Of a stretch of DNA of 64,000 nt, positions 24,242-34,670 are shown in pieces. The stretch is from positions 1,240,001 to 1,304,000 of the forward strand of contig NC_092329.1 of assembly GCF_036785885.1 (NCBI RefSeq), read 5' to 3'. The translations under genes and the position numbers were made by a program. Every line of letters starts with the position of its first letter. Positions within the stretch are counted from its first letter, which is position 1. The notes beneath the pieces are model-generated. The model had not been told where the DNA came from and ran no database searches. It saw nothing but the letters and a program-made list of their open reading frames with translations. The DNA comes from Coffea arabica (lineage: Eukaryota; Streptophyta; Magnoliopsida; Gentianales; Rubiaceae).

Positions 24242-27200
24242 AATTCTCTTTCATGTTTTTGTGCTGAAATCAGAATGTGCTGAAATCAAAATGTCCCCAC
24301 TCAGAATGGATGATAATGAGAGAGTTTAATTTGTTTGTCAAAAGTGCTTGTCAACTACTCGGTCCACTATTGTTGGCTATATCGCTACAGCTAATCTAAG
24401 GGCGTCGATACTTAAGGTACAAATTGGATTGTAGCTCTTTGCATCTGAGTAAGAATCTCCCTTGTATATAGCATACACTGAATATCTAGAAATGCTAGTG
24501 CTGGCTGCTGTATATGGTAGGAAGTAATTGTTGTTGGGATGTGTTCCAAATTTGTTGGGGTCACACACCAGTTTTCTCAATGAACTCTTGGACTTTCTTC
24601 CAAAATGGCCCATGCTTCTTTTATATTTGTAAAAATGCATTCCACTTTATTTGGTTCTTGCCTTTCAGTTGAGAACAAATGCTGCATGTCATCTGGCTAT
24701 ATTTTTGCGATGATATTTGTGTCTGTTGTAGTAAATAACTCAAGAGAAGAGGAAGAGGAAGATTAGGAATTAAGCCTCATGCGCCCCCCCCTTCCCCCAC
24801 CTGTTCGTGACCCTTACCCGAGGAATACTCACCCCACTCTCTTAGCTCGTTCAGGAGCCCCACCTAGGACTTCTTCACTAAAGGGACACTAAGAGAGTGT
24901 TAGGGAATTAGAAATCTTGGCACTGGTATTCAGTATCTGAATGAGTATCAACTTCAAAATTGAGCTACCTTTTGTAAGAAGATGAACCAAAAATACTTTG
25001 ATCATTTTTAGACATCACAGTTCCCTTAAAAGCAAAAGAGAAATGCTATCAATGTTAAGTCAATATCATTGCTATTAAGTTAGGCATGTGAACGTTTTTT
25101 GAAGGAAAATGGGAAATGAGAGGCACGAACATCATATTCTTTCTTTGTTGGGGTGAGAGAGTGAGAGATCCAGGTGGGGGGGGGGGGGCATGGGTAGAAA
25201 TATTCAAATAGAAGTTGCAGCATAGGCCATATAAGAAGATTGCATGTCAGTTGGATGCTGCAGAAAACTCAAGTAAACAGATGACGTTGAGATTTAGTGG
25301 AGAGGCAGAGTAGACGGATGAGAGAAATTTCATATGTATATGCTTGACTACCTTTTTGGGGCGCAAATTGATTTTAGGATACTGTCTAATTATTTGGCTT
25401 AAGCATTTGAACTATGCAATTCATTCGCTCTCCAGTTTAGACGGGTTAGTAGCATCTTCCATTTTCGCGAGACAGGAGAAAGTGGGTGGGGGCAGTTGAG
25501 AAAGAACTTCTTCCCTATCAATTATCGTTGTGAAGCAGTTTGAATGAGCTGATCCAAATCTGGATGCGGAGATGCCCCCAGTATAGGACCACTGGTTAGT
25601 ATCTGCATAGAGAGTTTAATGGTGGGCAACCTTAGCCCTTACCGTTCCTTCCTTGTGTAAAAGGTACATAAGTTGGGAATTTAGCCATCAGGAAAACAAC
25701 AACGGTCTGTGGCTTGAAAAATCTTGTCGGCAAAGGGAAGTACTATGACCTGAGCATTGAAAGCTTAGTTAAAGTTCTACTAGCAGAAGCAGATCTTATG
25801 TAGAATCTTCTCTATAAAACTATTTTGCCAATGCTCACTTTGAAGCGAGAAGGGATACCACTCTGCAGTTAGTTCTTTAAGATTCTCTCATCTCCATTTC
25901 ATTTCTTACCATAAGAGATACCTGGATTAGTTGCCAAGCTCTTCCTGCTGCTGCTTTCTTCTCATGGTTGATCAAGGCAACGGGTTGCTTGTCCAGAAAG
26001 AGCATCAGAAGAGGTAATACTTATTTACAGCATTCAACTCGCCGTGGTAGTTTGTAATTCATAGCGGCAACGCATTTGTATGCACTGTGCACCATCGTGG
26101 TCTCTCTCTCCAAACAAAACTGCTATTGAGTTATAGTATTACCTTATCATCTGACGGACCCTAAAACTTTTTAAACTTTTATTTTTGTTTTGTTAGTATA
26201 CAGCACGTTTCATTGACTTCATATTCAGATGTGTTCATATTAAATTTAAAATTACCGGAGCAACCGCAGATCAGGCTTATAGCGAAAGCAGTCACTAGGC
26301 TAGATGATACAAAATGGTAGGAGAGTTTTGTAGTAAGACAAAAATTTGGTTCTTGGATGACCGCCTTCCAAGTATGCCAGTTTGTTATAGTACGCAACGG
26401 GAAAACCATTTTTTTTTTAAGTTGTAATAGTATAAGTGCTCCCAGATTCCGTAATTTTACTTAAGGTGGATATACTCACTGTAGAGTTGCTGGCAGGTTC
26501 AGTTGTGTTGAGAGTAGGACTGCAAATGAATCGAGTCAAGTCGAATTTTGGACTTATCGAGTCGAACTCGATTTAATAACAAGTAGGCTTGAGTTCGAGT
26601 TCGAACGAGTCAAAAAAATTGAGCTCAAGTTCGACTCAATCAAGGAAAAGCCAGGCTCGAGCTCAAGTCGTCAAGACGCGCGAGTTGTAGCTCGATTTCT
26701 GGCTTGCTAGCAGCTCGTAATGTAGCTCGAATTTTTTACTCGTGAGCAGCTCGTTAGCTCGAGTTTTTTGGAAAATAATCTAATAAAAACAACCAATAAT
26801 TATTTTTTCTTAATAAATAATAAAATATTAAAAATATATATGTAATTTTACTATATATATATATATTTATATACTCAAACTTGCGAACCGATTTTGATTC
26901 AAACCGCTCGATTCGTCTACAACCCTAGTTGAGAGGAACTCAATACAATTAGTTTCATATATTCTTGGCCCAGGGAGGGTAACGCACCAATCGAGCCAAC
27001 TGCCCCTATGAACGGGATCACACAGAGCAAACAATAATGCCAAAAGTGATATTGTGAAAGAACTGATCATTTTGCTGCGAATTAGGCTAAATTGATGATC
27101 ACCTTGATGGTTATTGTCCTTCCGATAATTCCATTACCAATCCTCGATAAAGTTGCCGAAAACTGGATTTTATGGAAACAAACTTTTATGCATCGCATCG

Positions 27201-27545
27201 ATTTGGAGTGCGTTAAGGGGGAATTTCGGGCTCATTAGACTGGAATTGTCTTTCATTCCATTGAAGGATGTCCATCCACTCAGGAGTTAAAAGACAGTTT
27301 TTAGAACCGTCCATTAGAACTGTTGCCGCATTCCCTCCTGATATACAAAATAGGGGAACAACAATCTCCAGCCAACCTCAGCATTCACTCAGTCGGCCAC
27401 ATATAATTAATCACTAGTGCACCAAATCCACAAAAGTAACAACACGGCAACACCCAGACAAACTTCGTCTTTCTTCTATCGGCCAAATAAGCGGAGGTGC
27501 TGCCAAAACTCACACTAATTACATACAGATCACCTGCACAGACCT
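24242..27545. other. Intergenic region between phytolongin and WHIRLY2 (convergent genes)
   Basis: The phytolongin 3' UTR occupies the first few hundred bases. The rest has no recognisable coding region. It contains a G run (about 25177-25188) and a hAT-type MITE (26515-26927). The 3' UTR of the minus-strand WHIRLY2 gene would lie near 27.2-27.5 kb. Confidence 0.65.
26515..26927. mobile_element. hAT-type MITE, 413 bp
   Basis: A perfect 8-bp target duplication GTTGAGAG (26507-26514 and 26928-26935) flanks terminal inverted repeats TAGGACTGCAAATGAATCG and, at the other end, the complement of TAGGGTTGTAGACGAATCG. The inside is rich in cgag/gctcga motifs and AT runs, with no transposase ORF. The 8-bp duplication and TAGG ends fit the hAT superfamily. 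Confidence 0.88.
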
Positions 27546-28977
27546 TCATTTATCCCATTCCGAGTCCGTTAGGTGAGGAAGCACCTTTGATGGGTTCTTA
27601 TGTGCGGTCCCAAGTGGCTGGTTACTGTATTGGTCCCATCCCATTATGCGCGGCAGAGCAAACTGCAAATTAGGGTAAGGAAACAGTCATATAAAAATAT
27701 AAGAAAATGAATGTGCAATTAACTTAAACTAAGGGCTGAAACACCTCTTAGAAAGCTAATAGAATAGTGGGAGGGAGGAGAGTGCTGACTCATAAAGTTC
27801 TTAAACCTCAATACAATTGAAATTCTAGATCAACATATTCTTGCAAGTAATTTTAAGTCTCAATGTATCATAACTTTATTGGAGAACAAAACAAATGCCA
27901 TGCACATACCAACTCACTCCTCTTTTCACCCCCTATGCCCCTCATGTGAAATGTGTATTTAGAGTGCGTTTGTGTGCGCACCCGTTCTGCTTCCAACAGT
28001 ATGATGATGCATCAGCAAGAAGATTTTCAGTGACTAGATTTTAGAAGGTTAAGCATTTTGCCTAATTGAGTGTCTTGTTACTTAGCTTCTCTCTCAGTGA
28101 CATTCTAATTAGCTTCTCTCTCAGTGACATTCTAATTGAGTTTCAATAGTCACGAAACCTTAAACCTAACAAAATAAACATCACCCTAACTATGGGATTT
28201 ATACTATCCACTTCTGTTTTGACGTTGATTTGAAAGATTGGAGGTTATTGCCACTAAATTATTGTCGAAACTCAAACCCATAATGCAGATTCTTGATTTT
28301 TTGGCTTTTCCCTTTTAAGCAATCCTTTCCAAGCCACAGTTTCTTTTTTTTTTTTTGGGGTGCAAGTCACAGTTACATTTTTCTGTGTTGTTCTATACCG
28401 GTGTGCTCTATTCCAGTTTAATCAGAACTAACATAACAAAATAACATTACATGGTTAAATAAACAGAGATGTGTTGTGCCATACACTAACAGCTGTTCTC
28501 ATAACTGCAAATTCAGCAGCAGTCACAGGAACCACGAGTCGCTCATTGGTTTTCAGAATATTGTTAACAACATCTGCAATCATACAAGAAAAGGATTAGT
28601 AGCTAAATTACACAGTAAGCAGTCAATATATGTTTAGTGCTCCAAAGTGCACACGCAATAAAACAAGTATAAAGCAAATACGAAAAAGTGAGCGTGTATT
28701 GTGATGCATCAAGCAGTTAATATATGTTTAGTAGTTTGGGTTTCAGATAGCTTAACTTATCATAGAGAGGGCCAAATTATGTCAATTTTGTTTAGCAGGT
28801 GAAATTTTGGAAATGAACCAAATCTTGCTGATTAATTAAACCTTTTTCACCCTTTGATATTGATGCATCAAGCTAAGTTGCAGTACATTCAGGCAGCTAC
28901 CATATACTCTCTATTGTTAATTTTTCTTAATTTATCATATCATTTTCCTCCTTGACAGCATATTTGTCCACGGCATT

Positions 28978-29012
<35 letters not shown>

Positions 29013-32000
29013 AGGGATCAACAACAACTACAACTAAGGCACAGACATGCATGCCTTTCAACCTTTATAACCATTGTCGTCATCAAGACCAATTGGAGAG
29101 TTTGACATGAAATAAAGAAAATGGACCTAACGTCATAGTCAAGTTTTGTCAACATAAAACATCCATAGATAACATTGTTGAACAGAAAAGGGAAAAGGGA
29201 TGCCCATGCATATGATAGAACCACTGCAGAACAACAGCGAGCTCTATGAAGTTAACCAATTGGAGAATTTGATGTGAAATGGAGAAAAAGGTCCTAAAGT
29301 CATAATCAAGTTTTTTCAACATAAAGCATCCATAGATAACACTGTTGAATAGAAGAGAGAAAAGGGATGCCAATGTATATGATAGAATCACTGCAGGGCA
29401 ACAGTGAGCTCTACGAAGTTTAACCAACCTGATAAAGCTCCTATCTAACTAACAACCCCAACTGCTGCCTCCCATCACACCCAAGGAATACGAAAAGAAA
29501 AACACAAAGGCAGCTACCGTATGAAGTTTTATAGTTTACAAAGATAGATGTCAAATAGCCAACCACTAGGATTCAGCATTAACCACTACAATCATTTTGA
29601 TGAAACCTCCACTAGATGTTGAATGTGCATCATTTTACTTGTAATTGAATATTTTGAATGGGGAATATATATCTTCATTACATAAACATCATTTGGAGAA
29701 AAGTAGCAAAATAGATTATCATTTTTTGGGTTTGTATGCATAATCTAGAGGACTTACTCAATGAGAAGAAATAGCCACTACCATCAGCATGCGGCTTGAT
29801 TGATAAGCTCTTCCGGACTTGACCAGCATTGCTGAATAATTATTTACAAGTAAAAAGGGAAAACATATTACTGAATCCTTACTCCCTGATTGAATCAATT
29901 GGTACTAATAAAACAACATATTACTAGAAATAACAACCTTGACAGCATAGCAGGGTCATGGAAGAATTCACGAGTGTCTTGAGGACCCATATTTATCATC
30001 GATCCAACCTCCGTCGCAGATAAGGCAAAACACTGATTGAGTCAAACAAACAAGTCAGTCAGCCAGAGATCTCCTTTAGACAATTAGTTATCAGATTACA
30101 AATTTCAGAAGAGCTATCAGCAGGCATCTTTATTCACATTTAATTTCCGGGCAACTGTTGATGGTTGTATCAATTTTAGAGCAACTGGTGCGCAACTGCA
30201 AAATTTCTGGGGCAACTAAATCTTATCTAAGCTCAACTAGAATATAAGCAAACTTCCACTTTAATGGTTGGAAAGAAAAGAATCTAGGAGACCAATTTCT
30301 GAAGCCGAATTAGACTCAGGGCAGGAATAACCTGTACAGCAGCTGATAAGTTGTAAAGTTATCTGTTAAACATCACAGTTTACATTTTCTTCCCTTTTGA
30401 TTCCACATGCATATACTCTATGTAGATACAATCTCAGTACAATCTTTACATTAACTGCCACATGTTTTGAGGTGATTTTCCTACCATAGCTAGCACTATA
30501 AAGTAACTTAGAACAAAACATAAATAAATCGCCACCGTAGAAAACATGGCCAACTTGCCTGCTTCTTTTCCCAATCATACTTGCGCTCACCAACCGCAGG
30601 CCAGAATGTCAGCATGATTGATCCCTTGCGATCAAGTTTGACACCACCGGACTACAAAGAGGACAGATGGTAAAGACATAGCTGAACAGACAAGAATATC
30701 ACTGCCAAGGGCTAATAAAAGAAAAGATGGAGACATATCGCACATCCAGTTTTCTGAATGTTGGGAGCATTGGTGAGGTGGACAATGCAGCTTTGCCTTT
30801 GTATACAGAATAAGAAGCAAATATTTTATCCGTCATGCTCCCTGATTACAACAAACATAAGGCCAGAAATCAGAATAATAGCTTCTGCTCTCCTATCATT
30901 TGATAAGATACGTGATATTAAAGCAGAAAGGAAACCAAAGAATTCATTTTGGTACAGTATAATACCATCTGCCACGAAACTTTGTCTAGCAGTAGATGTT
31001 CCAGATTGCGTGGCAAAGGAACAGGACCACAGAGAAGTTCCGTCATTTGGAGAGAACCGCTTTTGAAAGAGTAAGTTCCTGAAGTAGTGAATAAAAGAAG
31101 AAGAATTAATCTTGAAAATCATTGAGTAAGCAACAAAAAAGAATTTCCTGAACTATTATGAAGTGACAGAAGATAGAATGCTGGGGATAAAACAGGTTAA
31201 TTCATGATTGACAGCTAAGTTTAAAATGAAGGTGATTAAGGCAGGAAACTTACCAACAAATCCATACGGAACATAGAAACTATATGAGGAAAAAATGGAC
31301 AGGAATAAGTCATTCCTTAATTTTCCTTCATTTGCCTTATGGTTTCTTTGTCTATACAAAACAGCCTAAGGACTCATATCGTTGTACAATGTAAATACTG
31401 GGAACGTGGAGCGGTGTCGCTTGACAATGGAACAAAAGTTTACTCTAGGGGGGAAACAGGTGAGCATACAAAGAGCTCACACGAAACATCTATGCCAATA
31501 ATTAAAGAAAAAAAAAAGAAGAAAGAAAAGAAAATCATCAAAAGTTTTAAACAGCCCACCAGATTTGCAAGCTCAAGAAACAAGTTTCAGAGAAGTGAGT
31601 GGAATAAATTGCAGTAGGTAGATTTTAAGCTCCCCAAGTCAGTAAATTTGAGCATTAGCCGCCCAGTCCTTACTTGACACCGTTCACTCCGAAAAAGGAA
31701 AAGGAAAAAGCTAATCACAAAAAAAAAAAAAAAAGAGAGACTCCGACACCTTTCCACTGTGTAATGTAGGGCTCGAAAAATAGCACACATGAAAAAGAGT
31801 CGAAGAAAAACCTTTTCTTTGTAATAGATGCCAGTCTTAAGAAAGAAAAAATTAGTCTTTTGAAGACATAAAGATGTAGCGAAATGCTAGTAGCATATGA
31901 ATTATGATGCCCATTGAACTGACTCTGTATAAATTCTTGCAATGGGTAAGGTATAAACTGGCTGGCGGAACCCGAGCACTGATAAACAAATCACGAGACG

Positions 32001-32170
32001 GAAATTTAAAGAAGGGAGAAGCCGGCAGGGGTTTAGGGTTTAAGAAGTTCCAAAGAAGAAGGTACTACTCCATTTAAGTTTGATGGTATTCTTGTAACAG
32101 CAGCAGTAGTAGCAAAGCACCTGGAAGTGGAAGCGGACAGCGAAAGCTGCTTGGAAAGCCTGGACAACAT
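27546..32170 (-). CDS. WHY2: WHIRLY ssDNA-binding protein, mitochondrial WHY2 type
   Basis: Whirly proteins form tetramers that coat single-stranded DNA in organelles and restrain error-prone, microhomology-driven repair; WHY2 acts in mitochondria. Exons, read right to left: 32170-32121, 30837-30744, 30651-30559, 30032-29938, 29831-29758, 28573-28491, 27662-27546, giving 201 aa in phase. Residues 1-16 ([16 protein letters not shown]) look like a mitochondrial presequence. The signature KGKAALS is at residues 30-36, followed by [80 protein letters not shown] and [11 protein letters not shown]. The acidic/aromatic end SEWDK is also typical. The intron after exon 3 starts GC rather than GT (CAG|GCAAGT). 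The exon 1 to exon 2 junction (30837, acceptor ggGAG) is the least certain; an extra small exon may lie between them. Whirly proteins often have Cys-Ser before FALP, absent here. Confidence 0.92.
28080..28140. repeat. Short tandem duplication in a WHIRLY2 intron
   Basis: Two adjacent copies of a roughly 29-base unit (ttagcttctctctcagtgac, then attctaat) occur in the last intron. Probably a replication-slippage duplication. Confidence 0.75.
28979..29009. repeat. (CT)n microsatellite in a WHIRLY2 intron
   Basis: About 15 CT dinucleotides in the intron between exons 5 and 6 of the minus-strand WHIRLY2 gene. Confidence 0.95.
29089..29430. repeat. Tandem duplication of about 167 bp in a WHIRLY2 intron
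   Basis: Two diverged direct copies (29089-29255 and 29256 to about 29430) begin ccaattggag and share catccatagataaca, ggatgcc and gagctcta blocks. Divergence of roughly 10-15% marks it as an old intronic duplication. No coding content is evident. Confidence 0.8.
32031..32042 (-). promoter_or_regulatory. Telo-box in WHIRLY2 intron 1
   Basis: On the gene's strand this reads TAAACCCTAAAC, containing the AAACCCTAA telo-box. It lies about 80 bp downstream of the first donor. Telo-boxes paired with site II elements are known near plant genes for proliferation-linked and organelle-biogenesis proteins. A role here is inference. Confidence 0.5.
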
Positions 32171-32383
32171 TGCCGACCCGACCCGCTAACTTCAGCCGGA
32201 GCGATAGGATAGGATAGGAGTCGCCTTGCTCTTGCTCTTGCTCTTGAATGGATGGAGAGTGGAGACAGCAATCAAAGTGCTCCGGAGGAACGGAACGAAA
32301 CGAAAACGAAACGGAACGCTCTGCCCCTGTTCACTCCCTAAATGGATTTGGAAATTTGGAAGAGGAAGACCAAACCACCCCCC

Positions 32384-32488
32384 GGCCCAATACACCCATT
32401 CAGCGGCCCGTTCTTCTAGTCCACCATAATGGGTCACATGATCCACCTGGACCCCGTCTTTCACCATTGATCCACAAAAGGCTGGGCC
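32384..32488 (-). promoter_or_regulatory. Site II (TGGGCC) elements upstream of WHIRLY2
   Basis: GGCCCA at 32384-32389 and TGGGCC at 32483-32488 lie about 215 and 315 bp upstream of the WHIRLY2 start codon. TGGGCC/T site II motifs bind TCP factors and are common upstream of nuclear genes for mitochondrial proteins. The motifs are seen; function is inferred. Confidence 0.45.
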
Positions 32489-33194
32489 GTCATTCCCCTC
32501 CACCCTTATTCACATGTATGTACACTTTGATCCCATTTTCTCCATCGACCTTATTTGATAACCCTGATCTAATATTTAAATTTAATGAATTTAAATCTTA
32601 ATATTTTTAAACATGTTTGATAACCAAAACTAGAATACTTGAATTAATTAAAAAGTATTGAATTTGCTCCAAAAAAATGTGAATTAATTAAGTAGTACTG
32701 TATCCGCTCCAAAACAATAAGTGATAAAATATTCACTCAACACTGGTATACACTCAAATAATATTTAACAATTTATTAACCTAATGGATTAAGATTTCAG
32801 TTTTCAAACTTCAATTTTATGAAATTCATTCAAAGTTTCACTTAAACAAATTTAATATATATATATATATATATATATATTGCCACCTTTTGTCTTTTTG
32901 CTTTCTCTTTTGTAAATTCTCTCTCTTTTTTTCAATATTTAGAAATTGATCTAATATTATATCTATCAGCCAAATCATTTTAGTAAACTACCAGATTAGT
33001 AGTCGTAGATTTTAGGACTATTGGGACTTATAATTCTTCATATTTTTCCAAATAATGTCTTTCACATAATAACTGAAAACTATATGTGAAGACAACTCAG
33101 GCATGGTTTATAATGATGGCGCAATTACATGCACTTTCCTCTCAATTTGGTAAACAAATACATTCTTACGCACCGTGCCAAATTAGCCATATAG

Positions 33195-33704
33195 GAATCC
33201 TGGAAGAGCTGGAGTAGGAGGTCTCATGCGGGATGCGACAGGGATATGGCTAGGAGGTTTTGCAGAAAGCATAGGGAAAGCAAGCAACGTAGCAGCTGAG
33301 CTATGGGGAATTCTTAAAGGAATGCAGTTGGCTTGGGAAAAAGGATACAAAGATGTAATCGTAGAGTCGGATTCGAAAGTGGGATTGGAGCTGATAGAAG
33401 ATGCAGTGGCCACATTGCCTTACCACAATTTGGTGAAGCAGATTAGAAACATGAAGAGCAGAGACTGGTCATGCAAATTGCAACACATCTAGAGGAAAGG
33501 AAATCGATGTGCTGACTGGCTAGCAAAGGAAGCAATCCAGTTACAGTTATCTGGCGGACTAATAGAAGAGTCACCGGACGGACTAAGGGAATTACTAAGA
33601 GCTGATAACTGTAACTGGATTGCTTCCTTTGCTAGCCAGTCAGCACATCGATTTCCTTTCCTCTAGCTGTGTTGCAAAATTGTTCTTTGTATTCAAAAAA
33701 AAAT
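33195..33704 (+). mobile_element. 5'-truncated LINE (RNase H end) with inverted 3' segment
   Basis: A perfect 15-bp target duplication AAATTAGCCATATAG (33180-33194 and 33705-33719) encloses a 510-bp insert ending in a short A-rich tail (about 33695-33704). The plus strand codes for the end of a plant LINE RNase H domain: GIWLGGFAESIGKASNVAAE, ELWGILKGMQLAWEKGY, VIVESDSK, then a TAG stop at a position usually Trp, then GNRCADWLAKEA. The tail portion (33604-33677) is the almost exact reverse complement of 33478-33551, so the last 200 bp can fold into a 74-bp hairpin with a 52-base loop. The TAG is present in both arms, so it predates the inverted copying. The element is a dead fragment. Confidence 0.9.
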
Positions 33705-34670
33705 AAATTAGCCATATAGAGTATTCGCTTAGCCCCTGCCCCGTCTTCTAAAGTCGACACTTTAGAACTGCTGAACCAAAATATAAAAGAGTGCATGCTT
33801 TGACCCAAACACTCGATTGCTCAGCCTTCTCTTTTTCTTAGTTCACGTTTCAATTTGACATGCAACAATTGTAATTTGGTTCAACCTGTAAAAAATATAT
33901 ATATATCCTTTGATCCAGTCTTCTTTGCAAACAAACAGTGGAGCACTATGGACAAAATGATGCGAGACGGCATAAGCAATGGCAACCATCTCACCCAACC
34001 AAAAACATGTTTAAGACATGTTTCACTGTTAAAGATAAGAAAAAGCTAGTGACTGAACAAGATTAAGGGGACATTTTCGCATTATCTGGCCCATTCATGT
34101 TCCATTTCTAAGTCTAGTGGGAGTTTCAAATTTTGTTCAAGGCTAAGTAGGGGGGAAAAAAAGAAGAAGAAGGGAACAATTGAAGGTTACTCTTAATAAA
34201 AAGATAAACAATCGAGAGCCCCACCACTTAGTTTCTTCTTTCCACCCAAAAAGGAAAACTGAGGAGGAGGCTAGGTCCCAGAATCATGCCCAACATTCAA
34301 GTCTGTCTAGGAGGTACATTGAATGATCTTTAGCTTTATTGACACTTCACTTTTAGGCCTATAACCTACTACGGATCCTGGATTGGATGCAATCTCTTCT
34401 TTCATCTTTTGGGGTACAACTTTACAGGATTAATGAAATTCCAAATGGAAACAATATGATAGCAGTACTAGTAGTATTAGTTTACCACCGAACTTTTTGT
34501 TGCTCGCATTGCTCAAAGTTGGTGGAAGTGAAATTATTATTATTATTATTATTCTACCAAATTAACTTCTTCTACTAGCTAGTATAGCTTAATTAGGTAC
34601 AGGAGGGTCAAAACCAAAATGGAAGTGAAGTCATACGAATGTACGGTGCCGGCCGTCGTTGTTCTTGTCA

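Larger units (their letters stand above)
32171..34670. other. Intergenic region between WHIRLY2 and NPF4
   Basis: Holds the WHIRLY2 promoter (to about 32.6 kb), AT-rich sequence with a (TA)n run at about 32857-32880, a LINE insertion (33195-33704) and the presumed 3' region of the NPF4 gene. A segment at about 32600-32740 resembles one at about 42830-42920 (see findings). No host gene is recognised. Confidence 0.6.

Noticed and set aside
31164-31185. miR156-like string (tgacagaagatagaatgctg) in WHIRLY2 intron 1
   Set aside because: Several mismatches to miR156 and no complementary arm within about 200 bases to form a precursor hairpin.
32192-32503. 103-codon minus-strand ORF upstream of WHIRLY2
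   Set aside because: Lies in the promoter, of low complexity, no recognisable domain.
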